Below the pieces are notes generated by a model. That model ran no database searches, was not told where the DNA came from, and saw only the letters and a program-made list of their open reading frames with translations. From positions 1-45,486 of the forward strand of contig DATAVE010000168.1 of NCBI GenBank assembly GCA_036267875.1: a DNA stretch of 45,486 nucleotides, written 5' to 3'. How positions within the stretch are numbered: the stretch's first letter is position 1; each line of letters begins with the position of its first letter. Source of the stretch: DASZTV01 sp036267875. Lineage in GTDB: Bacteria > Actinomycetota > Actinomycetes > JAFAQI01. Made by a program: the position numbers and the translations under genes. Below, piece by piece: positions 16,011 to 28,182 of this stretch.

Positions 16011-16280
16011 CTACGCGGGGACTTCGACCTGCTCGAAGGTCAGCAGGTCCTGGTTCGCCTCGCGCAGCGCCACCGAAAGCGGCTTCTCCTGCACGTGCGC
16101 CGGGACCAGCGGACCGACGTACTCGAGCAGACCCTCACCGAGTTGCGAGTAGTAGGCATTGATCTGACGCGCGCGCTTGGCCGCGTAGATGACGAGGGCG
16201 TACTTGCTCTCGACCTTGTCGAGCAGCTCGTCGATAGGAGGGTTCGTGATGCCCTCGGGGCGAGCAGCGGTGCCGGCCAA
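16011..16280 (-). CDS. rpoZ: RNA polymerase omega subunit
   Basis: Omega stabilises the beta' subunit during RNA polymerase assembly. The 89-aa protein contains PPIDELLDKVESKYALVIY, AAKRARQINAYYSQLGEGLL and EKPLSVALREANQDLL, close to other actinobacterial omegas in sequence and length. The start is inferred as TTG (16280-16278) preceded by GAGG. No ATG or GTG gives the conserved N-terminus. It lies 65 nt after gmk and 13 nt before coaBC. Confidence 0.95.
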   Translation of the reverse strand: MAGTAARPEGITNPPIDELLDKVESKYALVIYAAKRARQINAYYSQLGEGLLEYVGPLVPAHVQEKPLSVALREANQDLLTFEQVEVPA

Positions 16281-16345
16281 AGCAGTGCCTCATCTCAGTC
16301 GCGGAAGTGCCCATCAAGGCTACAGCAGCGACCGGCCGAGCCGCG

Positions 16346-16900
16346 TTAGTGAATCAGGGCCGCAAGAGCTGCGGCCGCCTCCGGGATCGAGGTGTTGACA
16401 ATGACCTCGTCGAACTCGCCCTCCGCGGCGAGCTCCACCTTGGCCTGGGCCAGGCGCCGAGCGATGACCTCGGCGTCCTCGGTCCCCCGACCTCGCAGGC
16501 GCCGTTCGAGCTCTTCCCAAGACGGCGGTGCGAGGAAGACCAGTAGCGCGTCGGGGTCGATCGTGCGGACCTGGCGGGCGCCTTGCAGCTCGATCTCGAG
16601 TAGAACCGGTACCCCTGCTGCCAGCTTTTCCTGCACCGGGCCGCGCGGCGTGCCATACCGGTTGCCGGCGTAGACCGCCTGCTCGAGCAGATCGCCGCGC
16701 TTCGACATCTCCTCGAACTCGTCAGGGGTGAGAAAGAAGTACGCCTCGCCATCGACCTCACCCGGCCGCTGCGGTCGCGTCGTCGCGCTGACCGAGTGCC
16801 AGATGTGTGGCGCACTGGCCCGCAGGGCAGCACCGACCGAGCTCTTGCCGACCCCGGCGGGCCCGGACAGAACGGTCAGGCGGCTACTCGGAGAACTCAC
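16346..16900 (-). CDS. gmk: Guanylate kinase
   Basis: Phosphorylates GMP to GDP. The 184-aa protein has the P-loop LSGPAGVGKSS near residue 10, SATTRPQRPGEVDGEAYFF for GMP binding and LLEIELQGARQV. I placed the start at GTG 16900-16898 (MSSPSSRLTVLSG), giving the usual family length and a 17-nt overlap with mihF. The open frame continues upstream to 17002, but that part is a shadow of mihF. The mihF-gmk-rpoZ order is conserved in actinobacteria. Confidence 0.95.
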   Translation of the reverse strand: MSSPSSRLTVLSGPAGVGKSSVGAALRASAPHIWHSVSATTRPQRPGEVDGEAYFFLTPDEFEEMSKRGDLLEQAVYAGNRYGTPRGPVQEKLAAGVPVLLEIELQGARQVRTIDPDALLVFLAPPSWEELERRLRGRGTEDAEVIARRLAQAKVELAAEGEFDEVIVNTSIPEAAAALAALIH

Positions 16901-17198
16901 GCTCGAGCGCCGATCGCTGGTGAGCACCCAGCCCACGCACTCGGCGGCTCGCGGAGATCGACAGTCGTTCCATGATTCGTTGAGCGCGGATCTTGCCGAC
17001 ACCGGGCATCGACTCGAGGACCGCGCTGACGCGCATCTTCCCGATTGCCTCGTCGCGCTCGCCCTCGAGGAAGACCTCGGTGAGCGACACGGTCGACTGC
17101 TTCAACCGCTCCCGCAGTTCGGCGCGTACCCGTCGTGCCGCGGCCGCCTTCTCGAGCGCGGCAGCCCGCTGCTCCGGAGTCAACGGCGGGAGTGCCAA
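16884..17198 (-). CDS. mihF: Actinobacterial integration host factor (mIHF)
   Basis: A small nucleoid-associated protein found in actinobacteria and unrelated to HU/IHF. The 104-aa product starts MALPPLTPEQRAAALEKAAA, a long basic helix, and ends with a helix-two-turns-helix DNA-binding region containing PGVGKIRAQRIMERL and RRVRGLGAHQR. The start is TTG at 17198-17196, which exactly gives the family N-terminus, with GAGGTGG just upstream. A GTG seven codons earlier (17219) is possible but adds an unconserved MTSRWRS. The gene overlaps gmk. Confidence 0.95.
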   Translation of the reverse strand: MALPPLTPEQRAAALEKAAAARRVRAELRERLKQSTVSLTEVFLEGERDEAIGKMRVSAVLESMPGVGKIRAQRIMERLSISASRRVRGLGAHQRSALEREFSE

Positions 17199-17278
17199 AG
17201 AACGCCACCTCGAGGTCACTACATCGGTGAGAGCAGGAGCGGCGCGGTGCCGCAGGTCTCAAATCGCCAGCGGCGGCG

Positions 17279-17308
17279 AACCTAGCGAGGCCAGCGCGGG
17301 TCGCGCAA
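17279..17308 (-). promoter_or_regulatory. Candidate promoter for mihF-gmk-rpoZ
   Basis: On the minus strand TTGCGC (17308-17303) is separated by 18 nt from TAGGTT (17284-17279), a reasonable housekeeping-sigma pair. It lies in the 123-nt gap between pyrF and mihF and predicts a 5' leader of about 75 nt, which contains a GCGGC/GCCGC hairpin. Confidence 0.4.
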
Positions 17309-17321
17309 CTAGCGGAGAAGC

Positions 17322-18020
17322 TCAACGACCGGACAGTGTCGCTGCGATCGCCGCAGCCGCCTCACCCGGCTCAGTGGCACCGGTGATGGGTCGGCCGATC
17401 ACCACCAGATCGGCACCATCAGCGATCGCTTGCTCAGGTGCTGCCACCCGCGCCTGGTCGTGGGTAGCGGCGCCGGCCGGGCGGACACCCGGAGTGATCA
17501 AGCGGACACCGTCGCCAACGGCGGCGCGCACCAGCGCGACCTCCTGCGGCGAGCAGACCAGGGCGCGTGCACCCGCGTCGACCGCGAGTCGCGCCAGCCG
17601 AACCACAGCATCCGCGGGCGGACCCGCGATGCCGAGCAGGTCCAGATCGGCCGCCGACAGCGACGTCAGGATGGTGATCGCCGTGATCCGGGTGGCGGGA
17701 AGCGCTTCAGCCGCTGCCGCAATGACGGCCGGCCCACCGCAGGCATGCACGGTCAGGTAGTCCGGAGCGAGCGGAGCCACCGAGCGCGCGGCACCGCCGA
17801 CCGTGGCGGGAATGTCGTGCAGCTTGAGATCGAGAAACAGATCGACCTCCGCCGTCGCCCGGATCTTCTCGACAGCGCTAGGGCCCTCCGCGCAGAACAG
17901 CTCGAGACCAACCTTGACCGTGCTGACGTGGGGTGCGACTGCCTGCGCCCAACGCGTCGCCGTTGCTAGGTCACCCGTGTCGAGCGCAACCGCGATCGGC
18001 GATCGCTCGTGGCTAGGCAT
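17322..18020 (-). CDS. pyrF: Orotidine 5'-phosphate decarboxylase
   Basis: Last step of UMP synthesis. The 232-aa TIM barrel starts MPSHERSPIAVALDTGD and has the catalytic DLKLHDIPATVGGAA, VHACGGPAV and TPGVRPAG. This is the short type 1 enzyme, not the longer type 2 form seen in mycobacteria. The ATG at 18020-18018 overlaps the pyrD stop codon by 8 nt, and its GGGAGG ribosome binding site lies within the last codons of pyrD. It is the last gene of the pyr operon. Confidence 0.97.
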   Translation of the reverse strand: MPSHERSPIAVALDTGDLATATRWAQAVAPHVSTVKVGLELFCAEGPSAVEKIRATAEVDLFLDLKLHDIPATVGGAARSVAPLAPDYLTVHACGGPAVIAAAAEALPATRITAITILTSLSAADLDLLGIAGPPADAVVRLARLAVDAGARALVCSPQEVALVRAAVGDGVRLITPGVRPAGAATHDQARVAAPEQAIADGADLVVIGRPITGATEPGEAAAAIAATLSGR

Positions 18021-19122
18021 CTTGGTCCTCCCACCAGTCCTCGGCCAATGCGTCACCGTCGGTTTCCGCGACGACCACGGCCGGTGCTTCGGCTGCATCG
18101 GCATCCGCCTCCGGGACATCACCCGGCGGGTCGGGCAGCTCGGGAACGACCAGCTCCGGCGCCCGGTGAGCGAGCCCGATCGCCTGCTCGAGACGATCCA
18201 TGCCACGTGCAGCCAGCGCCTCACGTAGCTCGCGAGACACCCGGGCAGGCGCACCTGGGTCGTGGAAGATCACCGTGCCGACCTGCACTGCACTGGCGCC
18301 CGCGAGGATGAACTCCAAGGCGTCGTTGCCGGTCCGGATCCCACCGATGCCGAACAACGGGATCTCCGGAAGAGCCTGGTGAACCTGCCAGACGCACCGC
18401 AACGCCAGTGGCCTGATCGCCGGCCCCGAGAGCCCGCCGGTGACACCGGCCAGCAACGGCCGCATCGTCACCGTGTCGATGACCATGCCGAGCGTCGTGT
18501 TGATCAGGCTCAGCCCGTTGGCACCGGCATCGACGCACGCCTTGGCGATCTCGACGATGTCCGTGACGTCCGGGGAGAGCTTGGCGAAGATCGGCTGGCT
18601 GGGCGGCGCCGCCCGCCGAACAGCCTGGATCACCGACGCAGCCGCGCTTTTGTCACACGCGAAGACCTGACCGCGGTCCTCGACGTTCGGACAGCTGATG
18701 TTGACCTCGATCATCCCGACCGGCTTGCCGCGCAGCTTGCCCGCGAGCTTGCCGTACTCCTCGACGGTGTGCCCCGCGATGGACACGACTGCAGTAACAC
18801 CGTGCTCCTCGAGCCAGGCCAGGTCGCGGTTGATGAAGACGTCGATGCCGGGGCCTTGCAGGCCGATCGAGTTGAGCATCCCGCTCGGCGTCTCCGCCAT
18901 CCGTGGGGTTGCCCGGCCGGCGCGCGCGTTGAGCTGGATCGACTTCGTGACCACCCCGCCGATCGCGGTGAGGTCGTTGTACTGCCCGACCTCCTGCCCC
19001 GCCGCCGCGCAGCCTGATGCGGTGAAAACCGGGTCGCTGACCGTCAACGAGCCGAGCTTCGTGGTCATGTCGACGTTCACATGACGGACCGGCTCGACCT
19101 GCCGCTTGAGCGTGACACTCAC
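18013..19122 (-). CDS. pyrD: Dihydroorotate dehydrogenase, class 1B catalytic subunit, with acidic tail
   Basis: Oxidises dihydroorotate to orotate. Class 1B enzymes pass electrons to NAD+ through the PyrK subunit encoded just upstream. The 369-aa protein has PVFTASGC, MIEVNISCPNVEDRGQ (active-site Cys144, as in class 1), FAKLSPDVTDI, LSLINTTLGM and FGIGGIRTGNDA. After the barrel ends near residue 325 there is an extra Pro/Ala/Asp/Glu-rich tail of about 45 residues ending WWEDQDA, which is unusual for the family. The start GTG (19122-19120) overlaps the pyrK stop codon as GTGA. An ATG at 19068 (MTTKLGSLTV) is possible. Confidence 0.95.
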   Translation of the reverse strand: MSVTLKRQVEPVRHVNVDMTTKLGSLTVSDPVFTASGCAAAGQEVGQYNDLTAIGGVVTKSIQLNARAGRATPRMAETPSGMLNSIGLQGPGIDVFINRDLAWLEEHGVTAVVSIAGHTVEEYGKLAGKLRGKPVGMIEVNISCPNVEDRGQVFACDKSAAASVIQAVRRAAPPSQPIFAKLSPDVTDIVEIAKACVDAGANGLSLINTTLGMVIDTVTMRPLLAGVTGGLSGPAIRPLALRCVWQVHQALPEIPLFGIGGIRTGNDALEFILAGASAVQVGTVIFHDPGAPARVSRELREALAARGMDRLEQAIGLAHRAPELVVPELPDPPGDVPEADADAAEAPAVVVAETDGDALAEDWWEDQDA

Positions 19123-19972
19123 TGGGTGGCTCCCACAGCATCGTCGGGGACAGTTCCTAAGGCGTCCCAACGGATCCGGTCTCCGGAGAACACCGGCCCG
19201 TCAGCGCACGAACGCGACATCCGGGTTTGACCGTCGTTGCCGATGATCGGCAGCACGCACGTCATGCAGACGCCGATGCCACAGGCCATCGACTCCTCCA
19301 CCGAGAGCTGCGTCGGAATGCCGGCGCCGTCGTAGGCCGCACTTGCGACCGCCTGCACCGCCTGGAGCATCGCCATCGGGCCACACGCGTAGACCACATC
19401 CGCCTTCACCCTGTCGATGACCTCGGGCAGTACGTCGGACACCCGGCCCTTCTCGCCGTAGGTGCCGTCGTCGGTCGTGAACGCGACGCTCGCCGCCATC
19501 CGCTTGGCATCGAGGGCACCGAACAGCCGGTCACCAGTCGAGGCACCGAGAACCGCGTCGATCCGGCATCCCCTCGTACGCAGTGCGTCGGCGAGCATGA
19601 ACAGCGGAGCTGCGCCGTAGCCACCGCCGACCAGAAGGCAGTTCGCAGGCTCCCGCGGCAAGGCAAACGGCTTGCCCAGCGGGCCGACCACGTCGATCGG
19701 GTCGTAGGGACGCTGCGCCGCAAGCCAGGCGGTGCCCCGCCCAGCGACCGAGAAGATGAACTCGACGGTCCCGCCGTAGACGCCGGTCTCTCGCACCGAG
19801 TAGATCGAGAATGCCCGGCGCAGCAGCATCCCGCCGCCCTCGCCGCCGACCGCCACCGCGACGAACTGACCAGGGCGAGTGAGCTCAGCGACGCCCGGGG
19901 CGACCACCGTCATCGAGTAGTACTCGCCGATCGGCTTGACGTTGAGGACCTCGCCCTTGACCTGGATGCCCA

Positions 19973-19973
<1 letters not shown>
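19119..19973 (-). CDS. pyrK: Dihydroorotate dehydrogenase electron-transfer subunit
   Basis: FAD and [2Fe-2S] subunit linking class 1B PyrD to NAD+. The 284-aa protein has the FAD motif RRAFSIYS (52-59), an NAD-binding region with LLVGGGYGAAPLF, and the iron-sulfur cysteines Cys231, Cys236, Cys239 and Cys256 (ACGIGVCMTC, then SRSCADGPVF). The ATG at 19973 shares one base with the carB stop codon. Its place directly before pyrD and the intact Cys set make the pair a functional 1B enzyme. Confidence 0.96.
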
Positions 19974-23304
<3,331 letters not shown>

Positions 23305-23305
<1 letters not shown>

Positions 23306-24411
23306 TACTTGGCGCCCGTCATCAGGTCGGCGAAAGTCGCGAACAGGTTCGTCGCATCGTGCGGTCCTGGCGCGGCTTCCGGGTGGTACTGAACTGAGAA
23401 CGCGGGTACGTCGAGACACCGCAAACCCTCGACCACGCTGTCGTTGAGGTCGACGTGGCTGACCTCGACCTTGCCGAACTCGGTTGTCCCGGGCTCTTCG
23501 ATGGGGGCATCGACCGCGAAGCCGTGGTTGTGGCTGGTGATGGCGATCTGCTTGGTGCGACGGTCCTGCACCGGTTGGTTGACGCCTCGGTGGCCGAACT
23601 TCAGCTTGTACGTCCCGAAGCCCAGTGCCCGGCCGAGGATCTGGTTGCCGAAGCAGATCCCGAAGACCGGCTTCACCCCGAGCACGCCGCGCATTGCCGC
23701 TACCGGGCCATCAGCAGTCGCCGGGTCACCGGGACCGTTGGAGAAGAACACGCCGTCGGGTGAGATGGCGAGGATGTCGGCGGCCGTCGCGTTGGCCGGA
23801 AGGACGTGCACCTCGCAACCGAGCTCTGACATGTAACGCGGGGTCGAGGCCTTGATGCCGAGGTCGACCGCTGCAACGGTGAACCGCTTCTCCCCCACCG
23901 CCGGGACGACGTATGCCGCCCGCGTCGTCACCTCACCGGCCAGATCCGCGCCCTCCATCCCGGGGCTGGCAAGCACCCGCTCGAGCAACGCGGCCGAATC
24001 GGTCTCGACGCTGCTCACGCCGACCCGCATCGCGCCACGTTCGCGGAGGTGGCGGGTGAGCGCACGGGTGTCGATGCCACTGATGCCGACGATGCCTTGT
24101 GCTGCGAGCTCGTCATCGAGCGAGCGTCGCGACCGCCAGCTGCTCGGCACCCGCGCCGGGTCGCGCACGACGTAGCCCGACACCCACACCCGACTCGACT
24201 CGGGATCGTCGTCGTTGATCCCGGTGTTGCCGATGTGTGGCGCGGTCTGTACGACCACCTGGCGATGGAACGACGGGTCGGTAAGGGTCTCCTGGTAGCC
24301 GGACATGCCGGTGGTGAAGACCGCCTCGCCGAACGTCTCGCCGGTTGCGCCGTACGAGCGACCGCGAAATGTCCGACCGTCCTCCAGCACGAGGATCGCC
24401 GGCTCACTCAT
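23305..24411 (-). CDS. carA: Carbamoyl-phosphate synthase, small (glutaminase) subunit
   Basis: Hydrolyses glutamine and channels ammonia to CarB. The 368-aa protein has the N-terminal CPSase domain (MSEPAILVLEDGRTFRG to about 140) and a class I glutamine amidotransferase domain with nucleophile Cys in VFGICFGNQILG and the His/Glu pair in FSVQYHPEAAPGPHD. The ATG at 24411-24409 lies inside the end of the 50-aa membrane-protein gene (8-nt overlap). The stop codon overlaps carB by one base. Confidence 0.98.
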
Positions 24412-24556
24412 CGTCTTCGCCCTTTCCGTGACGGACCCGCTGGACGACGATCCAGGCAGAGAAAAGCAGAAAGATCACTCCGGCTGCGATAGCGACCCCG
24501 AGGCTGCCCCAAGCAGGGTGCGGGTCGATCAGAACCTTCTTGGCAGCGAGCGTCAC
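24404..24556 (-). CDS. 50-aa single-span membrane protein between pyrC and carA
   Basis: A very short gene. The GTG start (24556-24554) shares GTGA with the pyrC stop codon and its TGA lies 8 nt inside carA, so it is embedded in the coupled series. The product has a short N-terminal segment (MTLAAKKVLIDPHPAWG), one hydrophobic span (about 18-38, with AAGVIFLLFSAWIVV), then a basic and acidic tail (QRVRHGKGEDDE). Many actinobacteria carry a membrane-protein gene of unknown function at this position, often longer. This may be a minimal version. Function unknown. Confidence 0.8.
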   Translation of the reverse strand: MTLAAKKVLIDPHPAWGSLGVAIAAGVIFLLFSAWIVVQRVRHGKGEDDE

Positions 24557-25827
24557 GCGGTCTTGCCATCCATCGCGGTCGGCCTGCCCCGCAGGAACGT
24601 CGCGAAGACTCGGGCTGACAGCTCACGCCCTGCGAACGGCGTGTTGCGGCTGCGACTTGCTGTCGCGGCAGGGTCGACCATCCATCGCGCGGCTGGGTCG
24701 ACCAGCACCAAGTTCGCGGGTGCGCCCGGCTGAAGCGGCTGTCCCTGCCTCGGCAGCCCGCCGATAGCGGCCGGTCGCACGCTCATCCGGTCCGCCACGC
24801 CTGCCCAGTCAAGCAGCCCGGTTTCGACCATCGACGTCGCGACGACCGCAAGGGCGGTCTCGAGACCGGTCATCCCGAATGCCGCTGCGGCGAACTCGGT
24901 TTCCTTGTCTTCCAGCGCGTGCGGCGCGTGATCGGTCGCGACGGCATCGATCGTCCCGTCGGCGAGCGCCGCCCGCAATGCACTGACGTCGTCATGGGTG
25001 CGCAGCGGCGGATTCACCTTGAATACGGGGTCGTAGGACGCAACCAGGTCATCGGTCAGCAGCAGGTGGTGCGGCGTCACCTCGGCGGTGACGTTCCAGC
25101 CCTTCGACTTGGCCCAACGCACGAGCTCGACGGAGCCCGCCGTCGAGACGTGACAGAAGTGCACTCGCGATCCGACGTGTGCTGCCAGCAGGCAGTCACG
25201 GGCGATGATCGCCTCCTCCGCGACCGCGGGCCAGCCCGCCAAACCGAGAGTCGCCGACCACTCGCCTTCGTTCATCTGCGCGGCCTCGGTCAGCCGGGGG
25301 TCCTGAGCGTGCTGGGCAATCACCCCGTCGAAGGCCTTGACGTACTCCAACGCCCTGCGCATCAGCAGCGGGTCGTGGACGCACTTGCCGTCATCGGAGA
25401 AGACCCGGACTCGGGCCGCGGAGTCGGCCATCGCGCCGAGCTCTGCCAGCCGCTCGCCCGCCAGCCCGACGGTGACCGCTCCGACCGGGTGGACGTCGCA
25501 GTGCCCAGCTTCCTGACCTAGTCGCCAGACCTGCTCGACCACGCCGGCGACGTCAGCGACCGGATCGGTATTGGCCATCGCGTGGACAGCGGTGAAGCCA
25601 CCGAGCGCGGCAGCACGGGTGCCAGTCTCGACGGTCTCCGCGTCCTCACGTCCGGGCTCACGCAGATGCGTGTGCAGGTCGACGAAGCCCGGTAAGGCGA
25701 CCAACCCGTCGGCGTCGATGACATCGGCGCCGGCCGGAGCAGCGTCGACGAGCTCTGTGCCGTCGACGTAGAGGTCCCGCACATCACCGCCGAGTGGACG
25801 TGCGCCCCGGATCACATAGCCGCTCAT
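24553..25827 (-). CDS. pyrC: Dihydroorotase
   Basis: Closes carbamoyl-aspartate to dihydroorotate, a zinc amidohydrolase. The 424-aa protein has the metal-binding DLHTHLREPGREDAET, VRVFSDDGKCV, FCHVSTAGS, EVTPHHLLLTDD, FKVNPPLR and VATDHAPH. The start ATG (25827-25825) overlaps the pyrB stop codon as ATGA. Length and motifs are standard for the class I, bacterial type enzyme. Confidence 0.97.
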   Translation of the reverse strand: MSGYVIRGARPLGGDVRDLYVDGTELVDAAPAGADVIDADGLVALPGFVDLHTHLREPGREDAETVETGTRAAALGGFTAVHAMANTDPVADVAGVVEQVWRLGQEAGHCDVHPVGAVTVGLAGERLAELGAMADSAARVRVFSDDGKCVHDPLLMRRALEYVKAFDGVIAQHAQDPRLTEAAQMNEGEWSATLGLAGWPAVAEEAIIARDCLLAAHVGSRVHFCHVSTAGSVELVRWAKSKGWNVTAEVTPHHLLLTDDLVASYDPVFKVNPPLRTHDDVSALRAALADGTIDAVATDHAPHALEDKETEFAAAAFGMTGLETALAVVATSMVETGLLDWAGVADRMSVRPAAIGGLPRQGQPLQPGAPANLVLVDPAARWMVDPAATASRSRNTPFAGRELSARVFATFLRGRPTAMDGKTA

Positions 25828-26771
25828 GCCGCCGCAACCTCCGAGTCGGAAACGTCGATCAATCCACCGAGCAGCAGGTAGAGCACTGCCATCCGGACCG
25901 AGACGCCGTTGGCGACCTGCTCGACGATCGTGGAACGGACGCTGTCGGCGACCTCGGCCGCAATCTCGACGCCGCGGTTCATCGGCCCCGGATGCATCAC
26001 GATCCCGTCCTCGGGCAGTGCGGCCATCCGGCGCGCATCCAATCCATAGCGCCGTGAGTACTCACGCGTGGTCGGGAAGAACCCGCCCTGCATCCGCTCG
26101 TGCTGCACGCGCAGCATCATCACGACGTCGCTCTTGGGCAGGACGGCGTCGAGGTCGTAGGAGACCGTGCACGGCCACCCCGACATGCCGACCGGCAAAA
26201 GTGTGGGCGGGGCGACGAGAGTGACCTCCGCCCCGAGGGTCGACAGCAGCAGTACGTTGCTGCGCGCCACCCGGGAATGCAGTACGTCGCCGACGATCGT
26301 GACGTGAAGGCCCTCGAGGCGTCCGGTCCGGCTGCGCATCGTGTAGGCGTCGAGGAGCGCCTGGGTCGGATGTTCGTGGGTACCGTCGCCGGCGTTGACG
26401 ACACTTCCGCGGATCCAGTTGGCCAGCCGATGCGGCGCGCCACTTGCGGAGTGACGGACGACGACGGCGTCCGAGCCCATCGCCTCGAGTGTGAGGGCGG
26501 TGTCCTTCAGCGACTCGCCCTTGCTGACGCTCGACCCTTTAGCCGAAAAGTTGATCACGTCGGCCGATAGCCGCTTCGCGGCGACTTCGAAGGACGTACG
26601 GGTACGAGTCGAGTCCTCAAAGAACAGATTCACGACGGTCCGGCCGCGCAACGTGGGCAGCTTCTTGATGCTGCGGCCAGCGAGGGCCGCATCCATGTCG
26701 GCGGCGGTGTCGAGCACGAGCAGTGCGTCCTCGCGGCTCAGGTCGGCCGCCGATAGCAGGTGGCGGTTCAC
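25824..26771 (-). CDS. pyrB: Aspartate carbamoyltransferase catalytic subunit
   Basis: Condenses carbamoyl phosphate with aspartate. The 315-aa protein has the carbamoyl-phosphate loop FFEDSTRTRTSFE, GDGTHEHPTQALLDAYT, IVGDVLHSRVARSN and the C-terminal HPGPMNRGVEI. No PyrI regulatory gene is present, as in most actinobacteria. The start is GTG (26771-26769), sharing GTGA with the pyrR stop codon. Confidence 0.98.
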   Translation of the reverse strand: MNRHLLSAADLSREDALLVLDTAADMDAALAGRSIKKLPTLRGRTVVNLFFEDSTRTRTSFEVAAKRLSADVINFSAKGSSVSKGESLKDTALTLEAMGSDAVVVRHSASGAPHRLANWIRGSVVNAGDGTHEHPTQALLDAYTMRSRTGRLEGLHVTIVGDVLHSRVARSNVLLLSTLGAEVTLVAPPTLLPVGMSGWPCTVSYDLDAVLPKSDVVMMLRVQHERMQGGFFPTTREYSRRYGLDARRMAALPEDGIVMHPGPMNRGVEIAAEVADSVRSTIVEQVANGVSVRMAVLYLLLGGLIDVSDSEVAAA

Positions 26772-27364
26772 TCGGTGCTCGAATCGCGCTTCAGGTCGGC
26801 GGGTCCGAGCAGCACCGCATCACGCCCGTCGTGTTCGTCGAGGAGCACATGGACCGTCTCAGTGAGCGAGGTCGGGATGTTCTTTCCGACGTAGTCGGCA
26901 CGGATCGGCAGCTCACGGTGACCGCGGTCGACCAGCACTGCGAGCTGGACCGCTTTGGGGCGGCCGATGTCTGACAGTGCATCGAGCGCCGAGCGGATCG
27001 TCCGGCCCGAGAACAGCACGTCGTCGATCAGCACCACGATGAGGTCGTCGACGCCACTCACCGGAATGTCTGTCGCCTCGAGTGCGCGCACGCCGCGCAA
27101 CCGCAGGTCGTCCCGATACATCGTGATGTCGAGCGCGCCGACCGGCACGTCTACGTTTTCGATGGCGGCGATCCGCTCCGCGATGCGCCGGGCGAGGATG
27201 ACACCTCTGGTCGGGATGCCGAGCAGCACGATCCGGTCCGCACCCTGGTTCCGCTCGACGATCTCGTGGGCGATCCGGGTGAGCGCGCGCTGAACGTCGT
27301 TGGCATCTAGAACGGGCCGGGCGACAGCCGGATCACCGGTCGTCGGGCGCGGCACAGCCTTCAT
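26768..27364 (-). CDS. pyrR: PyrR, UMP-responsive RNA-binding regulator of the pyr operon
   Basis: Binds pyr leader RNA when UMP is high and can also have uracil phosphoribosyltransferase activity. The 198-aa protein has the PRPP motif VVLIDDVLFSGRTIRSAL, GIPTRGVILARRI and VDRGHRELPIRADYVGKN, all typical. The ATG at 27364-27362 is preceded by AAGGGGGTG. That ribosome binding site is the 3' arm of the PyrR-binding stem-loop at 27375-27405. First gene of a nine-gene coupled operon ending with pyrF. Confidence 0.97.
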   Translation of the reverse strand: MKAVPRPTTGDPAVARPVLDANDVQRALTRIAHEIVERNQGADRIVLLGIPTRGVILARRIAERIAAIENVDVPVGALDITMYRDDLRLRGVRALEATDIPVSGVDDLIVVLIDDVLFSGRTIRSALDALSDIGRPKAVQLAVLVDRGHRELPIRADYVGKNIPTSLTETVHVLLDEHDGRDAVLLGPADLKRDSSTE

Positions 27365-27374
27365 AAAGACACCC

Positions 27375-27405
27375 CCTTGTCCGCCTCGCAGGACGGGATT
27401 AAAGG
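27375..27405 (-). promoter_or_regulatory. PyrR-binding stem-loop overlapping the pyrR ribosome binding site
   Basis: On the minus strand the element reads TTTAATCCCGTCCTGCGAGG, then CGGACAAGG. The GTCCTGCGAGGC segment matches the PyrR binding-loop consensus (GTCCNGNGAGGC). The flanking CCTT (27405-27402) pairs with AAGG (27378-27375), and the latter runs into the GGGGG of the pyrR ribosome binding site. PyrR bound to this hairpin would block translation of pyrR, as known for mycobacteria. No terminator hairpin with a U-tract is present. A second short hairpin (GCTGT/ACAGC, 27420-27408) lies just upstream. Confidence 0.88.
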
Positions 27406-27469
27406 ACGCTGTCGTACAGCAGGGACGCTACCACCCCCTACATCGCCATCATCCGGTTACCGTAGCCGC

Positions 27470-28182
27470 GTGCCTGCGAGATTAAGACGAAGGCTCGGAG
27501 TCGCGCGCACGGTGGCAATCAGGCCGTTTGTCTCCGGAAGCTCACGCCATTGCGGCGTCTGCGGCCATAGCGCCAGTCGGTTCCTTGCTACCGGCAGCCC
27601 ACGGCGCGCCGCCCGCTGCTATTGATGCGGCTCGGTAGAGCGCCAGCGGTTGCTGTGGTGCTATCTCGAGACACAGCAGTTCGAGTCGGTGCTTCACGTC
27701 GCCCCTGAGAGATGCCTGGCTGACCGGCTGCGCCGAGGGGTTGCGCGCTACCAATCGATCGATCTGGACTCGCCGCGTGCGGCCGTCCACGCAGACATCA
27801 CTAAGCCACTCCCGCTCGCCGAACGGTTTGACCTCGTCCTCTGCTCTCATGTGCTTGAGCCATCCCTGACGACAAGGCCGCGATCCGCGAGCTGAGCAAC
27901 GTACTGTCCCCCGGAGGTCAGCTCGTGATACTCGTGCCCACCCAGGGCTCGACGACCGTCGAGGAGCCGATCGCGGACCTGGACGAGCGCGTCCGGAGGT
28001 ACGGCCAGGCCGACCATGTACGCATGTACGGCGCCGATGTCCGCGAGCGGATCGCATCCACTGGGCTCGCAGTGCGGATCGTCAGCTGGCGAGACGTACC
28101 CAGCGACATCGCTGTCCTCCAAGGGATCGATGAGGCGGCTGGAGACATCTACGTCGGCACATCGCCGCCTTCACCCGACTAA
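27470..28182 (+). pseudogene. Broken class I SAM-dependent methyltransferase
   Basis: Conceptually one protein of about 237 residues from GTG 27470 to TAA 28182, with two lesions. The N-terminus has a zinc-ribbon-like CGVCGHSASRFL, then RCY-stop-CGSVERQRLLW, where intact relatives read C-x-x-CGS-ERHR. The in-frame TGA is at 27623-27625. The methyltransferase core follows (VLHVAPERCL, SIDLDS, ADITKPLPL, FDLVLCSHVLE), and a single-base deletion near 27860-27861 shifts the frame just before IPDDKAAIRELSNVLSPGGQ. The rest of the domain is intact in the new frame. The low number of lesions suggests recent loss. Its 3' end overlaps the convergent GT87 gene by 4 nt. Confidence 0.88.

Noticed and set aside
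27365..27480. Intrinsic terminator/antiterminator pair in the pyrR leader, as in Bacillus
   Set aside because: Only one PyrR-type loop and a small hairpin are present. No GC-rich stem followed by a U-tract exists, so attenuation by termination is not supported.
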